Positions 1 to 9,650 of a DNA stretch of 64,000 nucleotides are shown piece after piece; position 1 is the first letter of the stretch, and every line of letters begins with the position of its first letter. A program made the position numbers and the translations under genes. Location: assembly GCF_024166365.1 (NCBI RefSeq), contig NC_064822.1, positions 106,636,823 through 106,700,822 on the forward strand. The letters run 5' to 3'. The notes under the pieces were generated by a model. The model had not been told where the DNA came from. It worked only from the letters and a program-made list of their open reading frames with translations, and made no database searches. The DNA comes from Elephas maximus indicus. Taxonomy: Eukaryota > Chordata > Mammalia > Proboscidea > Elephantidae.

Positions 1-558
1 CAGTGAAGAAATCAAAAGACTCATTGCAATGGGAAAATCTGCTGCAAAAGACCTCTTTAAAGTGTTGAAAAGCAAAGGTGTCACCTTGAAGACTAAGGTG
101 TGTCTGACTCAAGCCATGGTGTTTTCAATCGCCTTATATGCATGCAAAAGCTGGACGATGAATAAGGAAGACCAAAGAAGAACTGACTCCTTTGAATTGT
201 GGTGTTGGCGAAGAATATTGACTATATACCATGGACTGCCAAAAGAATGAACAAATTTGTCTTGGAAGAAGTACAACCAGAATGCACCTTAGAAGCAAGG
301 GTGGCAAGACTGTCTTGCATACTTTGAACATGTTATCAGGAGGGATCAGTCCCTGGAGAAGGACATCAGGCTCGGTAAAGGAAAGGGTGAGCGAAAAAGA
401 GAAAGACCCTGGAAAAGATAAATTGACACAGTGGCTGCAACAATGGGCTCAAACATAACAACGATTGTGAGGATGGCTCAAGACCAGGCAGTGTTTTTTC
501 CTTTTGTACATAGGGTTGCTGTGAGTCGGAACCGACTCCATGGCACCTAACAACAACT
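1..558 (+). mobile_element. RTE/BovB-like LINE, 3' fragment cut by window edge
   Basis: It aligns with 15808-16361 of the near-complete copy in this window, including the end of the reverse-transcriptase ORF and the terminal GGCACCTAACAACAAC tail. The reading frame shifts near 230-250, so the copy is dead. Confidence 0.9.
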
Positions 559-569
559 CTATAAACTCT

Positions 570-1140
570 CTCACCTCTAGGCCTTTTTGTATGCTCGTTG
601 CTCTTTAAGGAACCCATTTCTCATTCCTCCTCACTTGCTTTACTTCTACTCAGTCTTCAGATTTCATTTCAGACATCACTTCCGCTAGGAAGCCTTCCCT
701 GATCACCATAGAAAAGATTAGGCGCTTTCCCTGTGTGTTTCATAGCACCCCATACTCTCCTTATGTCAGCACGCTACACACTGTATTATAATGATCTGTT
801 TACAGATACAATTATCTGTTTACTTTCTATTTATCCCATTAGGTAGGCTGCAAATTCCATGAGGGTAGACCTATGCCTCCTTCCTCGCTATAGTTTCCCT
901 AGTATCTATCATAGGGTCTGGCACATAATAACCAAAAAAACCAAACCTGTTGCCATCGAGTTGATTCCAACTCATAGTGACCCTATAGGACAGAGTAGAA
1001 CTGCCCCATTGGGATTCCAAGGAGCAACTGGTAGATTTGAACTGCCAACCTGTTGGTAAGTAGCTGAACTCTTAACCACTGCACCACCATGGCTCCAAGA
1101 GCACATAATAAGTGCTTAATAAATATTTGTTAAATTAATG
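570..1140 (+). repeat. L2-like ancient LINE fragment, split by a SINE
   Basis: Phrases such as CTTCCCTGATCACC, a CATGAGGG motif, and a GGCACATAATA...TGCTTAATAAATATTTG end are typical of L2 3' ends. The SINE at 931-1100 interrupts it. Confidence 0.65.
931..1100 (-). mobile_element. AfroSINE (tRNA-derived), antisense
   Basis: The order is the reverse of the family: CCAAACC tail, TTGATTCCAACTCATAGTGAC, CTATAGGACAGAGTAGAACTG and a tRNA-like head ending CACCATGGCTCC. A perfect 10-bp target duplication GCACATAATA flanks it (921-930, 1101-1110). Confidence 0.92.
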
Positions 1141-2090
1141 CAAGAAAGAGTGTTTGATAAATGACTAAATGAATATCTACATTTCAGAATCCATAAGAAT
1201 GAAGAAGACAGAAAAGTTCTTGACTCTTGTCCAAGAAAGAAGCCACCCAGAACCCAGTGCCGTCAAGAAAGAAGCCAGTTGCTCCTTAATTCCACCTGGT
1301 AGAGAAAGCAAACCTTCCATTTTATTTTGTAACTAGTTCGGCTCTGCCCCAGCTTTCCCAATGCCCAGGTCTCAATGTGATAAGTCAAATACACAACACC
1401 CTATAAGAAGAGGCACTGGCCAATCTGAGGCCGGCTTGCTTTAGCTGGAGGTAGGACTAGGAGGCCTCCTAGGTGCCTAGGTGCCGAGAGTTAATCTTTT
1501 AATTGCTAGACCCTGGAGAGGTCTTTGCAGGGAGTAGGCCCCAGGGGAAGGCCTAGAGCAGAGAAGGGTGCTTAGGGAGGGGACTTGGGGCAGTGGCTAT
1601 TTACCATCCAGTATTTGAATTTTTAACACCTGATCAGAATTTACCAGTTGATTTTCAGCTCTGCCTACTTCCCTTTTGCTTCTCAGGCTCCCCTTTGTCC
1701 TTTTCCTCCCCTAGAACAGAGTCTAGATTTAGAGCCAGAGGTGACACAGGGATTGTGTGACCTCCTTGGCAGATGATGAAACTGAGACCCTTGGAAGGCA
1801 GCAGATAAAAAAACGAGCAGCTTGTGAAATCAGGCAAATGAGTCTGAACGCTGGCTCTGCAGCTGTGTAACTTAGCCCAGTGACTTAAGCTCTGTCTGCT
1901 GGGGACATTAAATAGATAATATCTGTAAGGCCACTAGTGCAGTGTCTGACCCATACATACTAGGGAATAAGTGGGAGCTGAACTGATGCGAAAAAAGTCA
2001 GTTAGTTAGTGACAGAGTTAGGACCCGGACCAGTGTTTTGGTTTCAGGTCCGCTTCCTGGGCTGCCATAGTGAACTCAATTTCAAGGTCC
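1141..2090. other. Intergenic, mostly unassigned; MIR-like at 1815-1975
   Basis: No gene is seen. The stretch GCTGTGTAACTTAGCCCAGTG with a following CTGTAAGG is MIR-like. The rest shows no structure I can name. Confidence 0.5.
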
Positions 2091-2104
2091 TTAACTGAGG
2101 GCCT

Positions 2105-2263
2105 GGAGCCCTGGTGGTACAGTGGTTAAGAGCTTGACTGCTAACCAAAGGTGAGCAGTTCACATCCATCAGCCCCTCCTTGGAAACTCTATGGGGCACT
2201 TCTACTCTGTCCTATGGCGTTGCTATGAATTGGAATTGACTCAACAATGGGTTTGGTTTTGGT
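2105..2263 (+). mobile_element. AfroSINE, sense
   Basis: It runs from GGAGCCCTGGTGG to GGGTTTGGTTTTGGT and is flanked by a perfect 14-bp duplication TTAACTGAGGGCCT (2091-2104 and 2264-2277). Confidence 0.94.
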
Positions 2264-2277
2264 TTAACTGAGGGCCT

Positions 2278-3396
2278 AGAAAGAGAAATAAGGGACATTT
2301 CCTGGCTTAGTTTCAATGTTTTATTTTCTGAGGCCCTGGGGAAGGAGTGGGGATGGATTAGTGACCTCTCCAGGTTTTGGGCTTTAGGGTAGTATCAATT
2401 TAGAATCTGATTTGGGAAAGTTAGGGTGCAGGGAAAGAGATTTGCCCGATCTGGCCTCCAAGCATTTATTGATTAATTTATTTACTGATTACACACTTTA
2501 CGCTAAGAAACGTCTAAGGCACTGGGGATGACGGTCCACTGAAAACAACATTTTTCAAACTGTTGAGTCCTAACTTGTTAGTAGAATGTGAAATCACAAC
2601 CAGAAGTTAAAAAGAAAAAAGAAAGTGTGGAAAGCATCACAGTGCATTGTACATAGGAAGTCATAAAATCTGTTTCCGTTACAATGTATGTGGCTGGGTC
2701 ATGATTTAAAACGTACTACTTATTGTTGATTTGATAAAAAATGTCTGTAAGCCCCTGAGACAGAAGGTAAGTTTCGGGAGAGCAAGATCTTTGTTTTGCT
2801 TTAGAATAGAGCCTCGCATTTGTAAGGGCTGTACAAACAAGTGTTGAACGAATGAAGTCTAGCACTATAGTTGCCTTCAAGAGATTACATTAGAGTCAGA
2901 AACATAGGAAAAGGTCAATATCATAGGCTTTATAATACCAACATCAGCCTGAACGAAATTAATAATGTGAACATACTGAAGTGGGAAGAATTCCAAAAAC
3001 TAATAATGTTGGAATATCTGACTTTTAGGGGATTTTAGTCATCATAGGCAATGTGAGGTGATAAGAAAACAAAATAAAACACCACTGACCTGGGACCTGG
3101 GAGCCAGGAGACCTGATTCAGTAATCTGTTAACTGTGGGACTTTGGGCAAATAGCTTAATCTCTTTAATTAATCAGTCCTCTAATTTGAAAAATGGGAAT
3201 GCTCAAGCCTTGCCTGCCACACAGGGCTGTGTATAGACGGGATGAGATCATCCATTTTAAGGGTGCTCAGCAAACTGTAATATCGGGGACAAAAGAAAGG
3301 GATTATTGAGTTGAAGTGAGTATAGGATCTTTTCAGTGGTTTAATTAATTAATTAATTAATTAATTAATTAATCGAGCTTATGTTTACAGAAGGGC
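2278..3396. other. Intergenic; MIR at about 3075-3290 and a (TTAA)n run
   Basis: The MIR core shows as TGTGGGACTTTGGGCAAAT and AAAATGGGAATG in sense orientation. A microsatellite of TTAA units occupies about 3342-3374. The remainder is AT-rich and unassigned. Confidence 0.6.
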
Positions 3397-3408
3397 TTTT
3401 CTTTACAA

Positions 3409-3555
3409 GGAGCCCTGGTGGCTCAGGCTGCTAACCAGAAGGTGTACAGCTCCAATCCACCAGCCACTCTTTAGAAACCCTATGGGACAGTTATACTCTG
3501 TCCTATCGGATAGCTGTGAGTCAGACTTGATGGCAGGGTTTGGGTTCGTTTGATT
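3409..3555 (+). mobile_element. AfroSINE, sense
   Basis: The head GGAGCCCTGGTGGCTCAGGCTG is shortened and the tail is GGCAGGGTTTGGG. A 12-bp duplication TTTTCTTTACAA flanks it (3397-3408, 3556-3567). Confidence 0.92.
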
Positions 3556-3756
3556 TTTTCTTTACAAAGCTCTACCTTTTTAGTTGCTTTTCCAACTATT
3601 GTTACTACAATGCAAAATGTCAACTCCGTAAAAAAAATAGTGCTGAGCTAACCTGTTCAGCTCCATCTCTGTACTTACTCACAGGAGGTGCTCAGGAGAC
3701 ACTTTTGAATGAAAGCAGGAAGGACAAACTTAATTAGGAGCAAATGACTTTTGGAA

Positions 3757-3930
3757 GGAGCCCTGGTGGTACATGGTTTACCGCTGAGCTGCTAGGTCGG
3801 CAGTTCCAATCCACCAAACGCTCTGTGGGACCTGGTTCTATAAAGATTAGGGCTTTGGAAACTCTATGGGGTAGTTCTACTCCATCCTATAGGGACACTA
3901 TGAGTCCAGAACGACTGGATGGCACACAAT
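3757..3930 (+). mobile_element. AfroSINE, sense
   Basis: It has the GGAGCCCTGGTGG head, a TTCCAATCCACCA B-box region, the longer internal form (ATAAAGATTAGGG) and a GGATGGCACACAA end. Confidence 0.88.
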
Positions 3931-3969
3931 ATTGCCTTCTGGTTTATTTAACGGTGCCAGCTTCCATTT

Positions 3970-4133
3970 GGAGACCCTAGTGGCTAGTGGTTAAGTGCTA
4001 CCGCTGTTATCCAAGAGGTTGGCAGTTCAAATCCACCAGGCGCTCCTTGGAAACTCTACGGGCAGTTCTACTCTGTCCTATAGGGTCGCTATGAGTCGGA
4101 ATCCACTTGACGGCAGTGGGTCTGGTTTTTTTT
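3970..4133 (+). mobile_element. AfroSINE, sense
   Basis: It runs from GGAGACCCTAGTGG, through GGCAGTTCAAATCCACCAGG, to GGGTCTGGTTTTTTTT. It is the third of four head-to-tail copies within 1 kb. Confidence 0.92.
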
Positions 4134-4153
4134 GTTGGTTTTAACCTTCATTT

Positions 4154-4320
4154 GAAAACTCTGGTGGCTAGCGGTTAAGTGCTACAACACTAACCAAAAG
4201 GTTGGCAGTTCAAACCCACCAGGCACTGCTTGGAAACTCTATGGGGCAGAAATTCTATTCTGTCCTATAGGGTCACTATGAGTCGGAATTGACTTGAGGG
4301 CAACGGGTTTGGTTTTTTTG
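4154..4320 (+). mobile_element. AfroSINE, sense
   Basis: It runs from GAAAACTCTGGTGG to CAACGGGTTTGGTTTTTTTG. The CTTCATTTG before it repeats the CTTCCATTTG before the preceding copy, so this copy probably inserted into or beside that copy's tail. Confidence 0.9.
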
Positions 4321-4325
4321 TTTAT

Positions 4326-5079
4326 TAACCTCTACCTTAACTAAAGGGTTGAGCTCAAGTTCTGAGTAGTCTGCAGAATGGAAAAAAGTGGGGAAAGGTG
4401 TGTGGCAGCAGCAGTACCTTCTGTAAACTGAGGTTTACAAATCTCAAATTGCCGCTCTAAAGGATGCCCCTGAAGGCAGTTAGAGTAGAGGCAATACAGT
4501 GAGCAAATAGCCGCAGAGGAGCATGCATGTCATCTGTAACAGGTGCCAAAGGAAGGGCAGGGTCACAAGCACTCCGTGGGCACCGCGTGTGTGCCAGTTC
4601 CAGTGCTAGTTGCGATGGAGGGCTCAGCAGAACATGGCTCTTCCTATGGTGGGAAAAACGGCGACACAGAAGTAACTGCCCGCTGCCTGTCGGTCGAACA
4701 GACATAGGGCTGTGAAGGTCGAGTGAGGGTCTAATTCAGTAAAGAATAGTGTGGGCTGGACTGATAAAATATATCTTCACTGAGCTGAGACTTAAGATGG
4801 GCTTGGCAGGAGGCGAACGCTTGAGAGAGCAAGGTTTGAGGAAGGTGTTTCAGAGAAATTTGTAGAAATCTACGACCCTCGTGGAAAGGCTGCCAAGGTG
4901 AGGTAACCTTGAGTTGATCTGTGTAGGTGGTCAAAGGTTCCCGGGAATGGATTAATGGTTCCGCCACACAGCGCCAGAGAGGAAAGATCCTGCTTTGAGA
5001 CAATACCTGGATTTGGTTTTCCTCCAGCTGAGGGACAGGGGTGGAGGGTGGAGGGTGGAGGGCAAGAACTAGTGGGCGG
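4326..5079. other. Upstream flank of DAZAP2, no feature recognised
   Basis: Single-copy-looking sequence with no repeat or exon that I can name. CpG frequency rises from about 4950 towards the promoter. Confidence 0.5.
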
Positions 5080-5200
5080 TGCCAATGCGACTGGGCGGGA
5101 TCAAGCGGGCCTTCCCTGCAGCGACTGGAGGCCAGGGAAAGGGGCGGGGCTTCCGGCAGCAGCGGCGCTCGGGCGTCGGGTGACGCTAGGCGGACGAGTT

Positions 5201-5220
5201 GTCACGTGACACGGAAGTGA
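5201..5220 (+). promoter_or_regulatory. Palindromic E-box next to an ETS site in the DAZAP2 promoter
   Basis: Positions 5201-5210 read GTCACGTGAC, a perfect 10-bp palindrome matching the E-box/CLEAR type bound by USF, MYC/MAX or TFEB/TFE3. It is followed directly by CGGAAGTG (5212-5219), an ETS/GABP core. Both lie about 75-90 bp upstream of the start codon. Binding is inferred. Confidence 0.6.
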
Positions 5221-5289
5221 CTCCGAACAGGAAGAGGAGGAAAAAAATAACCGTCCGCGACGCCGAGCCGAACCGGAGCCGCAGCCACC

Positions 5290-5302
5290 ATGAACAGCAA
5301 AG
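5290..5302 (+). CDS. DAZAP2: DAZAP2 coding exon 1
   Basis: Only 13 coding bases encode MNSK plus the first base of Gly5. The exon ends in AAAG followed by GCAAGG, so the donor dinucleotide is GC. Only this boundary joins in frame to exon 2 and gives the expected MNSKGQYP start. Confidence 0.93.
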
Positions 5303-8300
5303 GCAAGGATAGGGGACGGCTGAGGTAGTCGGGGGAAGTAATGCTGGCCCAGATCGAGTGGGCCCCGAGCCCATGATTACCGAGCGCCAGGGTTGGGGCG
5401 GGCTGCACTGCGCTCCTCGGCCAGCTGCAGCCTTGGGCTGCGTCTGATGCCTTCGTCATTCCCGAAATACGGCTGCTCGCCCCCTCCCGGCCCTTTCCCC
5501 CTTAAACTCTGTGGCGCAGTTTGGAGTTGTGGGCTGGGGGTGGGGGGGCTCGTCATGATGGGCATCTGCAGGAGCAAATGGGGAGCTAGAGCAGGGATTT
5601 GGGTAGGCCAATGGAGAGGCGGCGGGGGCGGGGCGCCGCGCTCCGGAACTACCGGCAGGTCCCCGGGCTTAACTAATGAGGTGCCCGAAGGGTCCCTTTT
5701 CTTTATCTTTTCGCATCACCTCGCCCTTCGCTGGTGGGGGAGCACTCTCCCGGTTCCTATGATCGTACCAGTGTATCTGTCAGAACATAGTCTCTAGCTT
5801 CGTCAGTCGAAACTTCCCCCCCAGCCTGCTGGGAACGTGCACCCCCATCTTCAGCCCTTTATTCTTTTCCCGGTTTTACGTTCACTTCTAGCGTTCACTG
5901 TCTCTTTGAAAGTCGACCTTGAATAGACAGCTGTGAGGTAAAGAATCATAATCAACCTTAAACCAGCTTTGTGGCGACTACCCAGGGCAGGGGCAGGATG
6001 CATCCTTAAAATATCAGCAACTCTGTATCCCAGGAACTGGTGCCTAGACCTGTCTTGCATTCCGGAGGGAGCTTGGATCCAGCTAGACTTTCTCATTACA
6101 CTAGTGGGAACAGTGTCCTTCCTGCCCAGTCAGAATCCAGCACTTTGAGTTCTAAGGATGCAAAGAAAATGCATATTTTCTTGGCCCCAGGAATCAGTCC
6201 CTCCGGTGCAGTCTGTTTGCAAAGGCCTTCCTGATTGCTCCCTCTGTGGTAGCTACCCAGTGTGCCCTGCCCCATTTTGGTAGCTCTGTATGGTAGGCAA
6301 CACGCGTTTCTTTTTTTTTTTTTTGTCTTCCAGGTCAATATCCAACGCAGCCAACCTACCCAGTGCAGCCTCCTGGGAATCCAGTGTACCCACAGACCTT
6401 GCATCTTCCTCAGGCTCCACCCTATACTGATGCTCCACCTGCTTACTCTGAGGTGCTTCCAGTTTACTAACTTGACCTAATTGAGAATACCTTGGACCAC
6501 ATTTTCAGTTCTTAGCTAAGTCTGACTCTACATGTTCTGCTCTTCACAAACAGAAGAGTGCTCACATGAAAAAACGAAACCACTGTATACTTCAGCAATG
6601 TCTGTTGGGTTTGAGAATGTATTATATGATTGCTTATATTATTTGGCACAGGCTGAGGGTAAGATGAGTTTGCGTTCCTTAAACCTAACATTAGCTATCG
6701 CAGGAAGTGAGCAGGAAAATATTGAGTGGCAGTGGAGAGACAACTTGTATAATTTACAGTGTAATCTGCACGAGGAGAATTGATTCACTGAAGAGATTTC
6801 AAATAGGTATGTGATAAAATAACACTTCCCTTGTCTTCTGCCTTTTCTAGCTCTATCGTCCGAGCTTTGTGCACCCAGGGGCTGCCACAGTTCCCACAAT
6901 GTCAGCTGCATTTCCTGGCGCCTCACTGTATCTTCCCATGGCCCAGTCTGTGGCTGTTGGGCCTTTAGGTTCCACAATCCCCATGGCTTATTACCCAGTT
7001 GGTCCCATCTATCCACCTGGTTCAACAGTGCTGGTGGAAGGAGGGTATGACGCAGGTGCCAGATTTGGAGCCGGGGCTACTGCTGGCAACATCCCTGTGA
7101 GTATGACTTCATCAGAAAAAATGCAGTCCTTGTGTGTTTTAACTCTCTGAAATGACCTTATATTCATCCTGTCACCATTCCTGGATAATAGTTCCCAGTA
7201 TTGGTATAACCACTGACATCTGGTAGTACGGCAGATAGTAGTTGAGAAGGCAGAACTGTGGCAGGTCAGTAGCATCTGGCATGTTTGCCAGGGGGCTCGT
7301 AGTCATAGTCTGAGTTAACCAAATGCCTTTGTTTTCCTATCTTATGAGACTTGCTGCTTTAGCCAGATTGTTTCTTGGGAGTTGGTACAGTGACACTATT
7401 CATTCCATAAGCATTTATTGAATATCTGCCATCAGCATCTGGGAACCCCGATTTAAAAAGACGAATGCAAAATCCCTATCAAGTAGCTTTTAGAAAGAGT
7501 AATATTACTGGCCAACTTTGTTTGGGACACTAGGGAATAGAGTTATTGTGTCTCCTGCTTAGTTCCCCTATGCATGGTCTTTAAAGCCCAAATGGTGGTC
7601 CTTGTTAGGGCCAACTACTCAGTAATCATATGCTAGAGATGAGCTGAGAATGGTGCTTTCAGTGGTCTCTTTGAAAACTATCCAAGGACCCTGTGGGATA
7701 GAGCCACAGACCTGGTACCTCACCCCTGTTTTGGAAACATGGGTGGGAATGATTTCCCACCCTGAAGATGACTGGCTGTAGGTCTGGACTACGTACCCAT
7801 ATCAGTAGGCTTCATCTTGGAGCTGGAACCCTTTATATGAGTGATAGGCTCTCTTTTATGTTTGTATCTTTGGGTTCACGGAGAATATAGATCTGCTTTA
7901 GGAACCCTGGTGGCGCTGTGGTTAAGAGCTCGGCCGCTAACCAAAAGGTCAGCAGTTTGAATTCACCAGCTGCTCCTTGGAAGCCCTATGGGACAGTTCT
8001 ACTCTGTCCTATAGGGTTGCTGTGAGTCAGAACTGACTCCACAACAGTGCATTTTGGAACTCAAATTGGCGCCAGAACTACCTCCTTAAAATGCTAGTGA
8101 TCTGCAGGTACATTGCCATCTTGCTAAGAGGCCCTCTGACTCACCTGTGTCCTCAACTTTGTCCTTTCCTTTCAGCCTCCACCCCCTGGATGCCCTCCCA
8201 ATGCTGCTCAGCTCGCAGTCATGCAGGGAGCCAACGTCCTTGTAACTCAGCGGAAGGGAAACTTCTTCATGGGTGGCTCAGATGGTGGCTACACCATCTG

Positions 8301-8304
8301 GTGA
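5290..8304 (+). CDS. DAZAP2: DAZAP2, DAZ-associated protein 2 (4 coding exons)
   Basis: The exons join as 5290-5302, 6334-6452, 6851-7096 and 8176-8304 and give an unbroken 168-aa protein, the length I recall for human DAZAP2. The product is small, Pro/Tyr-rich in its first half and Gly/Ala-rich in the middle. A PPAY motif (residues 39-42) fits binding to WW domains of NEDD4-type ubiquitin ligases, and a proline run follows residue 125. The family is a conserved adaptor that binds DAZ, and it is linked to Wnt/TCF signalling and stress granules; this is family knowledge. The start is the first ATG of exon 1, in a good Kozak context (CCACCATGA) just downstream of a CpG-rich promoter. Introns 2 and 3 are GT-AG, while intron 1 starts with GC. 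The recognition is by protein sequence and is very secure. Confidence 0.98.
6334..6452 (+). CDS. DAZAP2: DAZAP2 coding exon 2
   Basis: It follows a long T-tract and a CAG acceptor and ends GAG|GTGCTT, a weak donor. It encodes residues 5-44, including the PPAY WW-binding motif. Coding exons 1 and 2 total 132 bases, so exon 3 starts in phase 0. Confidence 0.96.
6851..7096 (+). CDS. DAZAP2: DAZAP2 coding exon 3
   Basis: This 246-base exon (82 codons) has a TTTTCTAG acceptor and a CCT|GTGAGT donor. It encodes the YRPSFVHPG to GNIP segment, hydrophobic and rich in Gly, Ala and Pro. Confidence 0.97.
7901..8050 (+). mobile_element. AfroSINE in DAZAP2 intron 3, sense
   Basis: It runs from GGAACCCTGGTGGCGCTGTGG, through GCAGTTTGAATTCACCAG, to GTGAGTCAGAACTGACTCCA. 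It is in the same orientation as DAZAP2 and ends about 125 bases before the exon 4 acceptor. Confidence 0.92.
8176..8304 (+). CDS. DAZAP2: DAZAP2 coding exon 4 with stop
   Basis: The acceptor is TTTCAG. The exon opens with the proline run and ends GGYTIW then TGA at 8302-8304, the expected C-terminus of DAZAP2. Confidence 0.98.
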   Translation, partial: PPPPGCPPNAAQLAVMQGANVLVTQRKGNFFMGGSDGGYTIW

Positions 8305-9650
8305 GGAGCCAAGGCCACCTCTGTGCCGGGAAAGACATCACATACCTTCAGCACTTCTCACAATGTAACTGCTTTAGTCATATTAACCTGAAGTTGCAGT
8401 TTAGACACATGTTGTTGGGGTGTCTTTCTGGTGCCCAAACTTTCAGGCACTTTTCAAACTTAATAAGGAACCACGTAATGGTAGCAGTACCTCCCTAAAG
8501 CATTTTGAGGTAGGGGAGGTATCCATTCATAAAATGAATGTGGGTGAAGCAGCCCTAAGGATCTTCCTTTAATTCCTCCGGAGTAATACTGTACCATACT
8601 GGTCTTTGCTTTTAGTAATAAAACATCAAATTAGGTTTGGAGGGAACTTTGATCTTCTTAAGAATTAAAGTTGCCAAATTATTCTGATTGGTCTTTAATC
8701 TCTTTTAAGTCTTTGATTTATATTACTTGTTATAAATGAAATGCATTAGTTGTCTGCCTTTTCCTTTGCATCCTTTGCCCCACATCCCATCCCCAGCCCC
8801 AGTCTTCCATTCCCTCCTACCAATCTCCATTGAATCAGTGGTGCAGGACAGAAAGCCAGTCAGACTAATTTTCTTGTCTCCTTGCACTTCTCCCCACTTG
8901 TCATCTTTTAAATAGTCGTTCACAAGGATCCTCTGAAACCCGCTCTGTGCTCCAAGCACAGACCCCATTACTTCTGCTTTTGCATCTCCTCAGGCAAAAA
9001 TGGAGGGTGCCATGTAGATAATTTTTTTGTTGTTGTTTTTGGCAGGGGACACTCTTTTTATAGGTTGCCTCTGCATAGAAGAACCTAACCCGAATTTGTT
9101 TTGGTGCCAGAAAAACAGTGAGCTCATGTTTGAACAAAAGATTAACAGTGTAAACTGTACCGTAAACAACAGTTTGTTTAAAATATGAGGGGTGAGGAGA
9201 AGGATGCATTTCAAAAGCCTGGTGACTTCAGAGCCAAATTAAGGGGAGTTTTCAGATAAAAAATCGGTTACAATTTATTGTCAGAGTGTCTGATGCAGCC
9301 ACTCATGGCTCCCAAGAATTCTCAGCCAGGTTAATGGGGTCACATTGTGAATGCCTCACTGCAGAACGACTTGAGTCCAGTGAAGTCTCATTAGGGTGAA
9401 GAATATTTCAGGGATCCTTAATATTTTGATTTTTGTTTTCTGAAATTGGATTTTACTTTATGTTATAATTTCAGTTCATCTAAATTTGTGTTCTGTACAT
9501 GTGATGTTTGACTGTACCATTGACTGTTATGGAAGTTCAGCGTTGTATGTCTCTCTCTACACTGTGGTGCACTTAACTTGTGGATTTTTTTATACTAAAA
9601 ATGTAGAATAAAGACTATTTTGAAGATTTGAATAAAGTGATGAAGTTGCA
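8305..9650 (+). other. DAZAP2: DAZAP2 3' UTR with poly(A) signals
   Basis: No coding potential follows the stop. AATAAA occurs at 8617-8622, 9607-9612 and 9631-9636. The last pair gives a 3' UTR of about 1.3 kb, which fits the long DAZAP2 transcript; the first would give a short form. The ends are inferred from the signals only. Confidence 0.75.

Larger units (their letters stand above)
5080..5660 (+). promoter_or_regulatory. DAZAP2: DAZAP2 CpG-rich promoter region
   Basis: CpG density rises sharply here compared with the AT-rich flanks. GC boxes occur near 5140-5150 and again near 5620-5635. There is no TATA box, as expected of a housekeeping CpG promoter. The 5' UTR should start a few tens of bases upstream of the ATG at 5290; the exact start site cannot be read from sequence. 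Confidence 0.85.

Noticed and set aside
5393-5797. 134-codon frame in DAZAP2 intron 1
   Set aside because: It lies in the GC-rich promoter-proximal intron and shows no domain. DAZAP2 exon structure explains the region.
7950-7975. tRNA gene-like B boxes in the SINEs
   Set aside because: The heads are tRNA-derived but do not fold as complete tRNAs. They belong to repeated SINEs.
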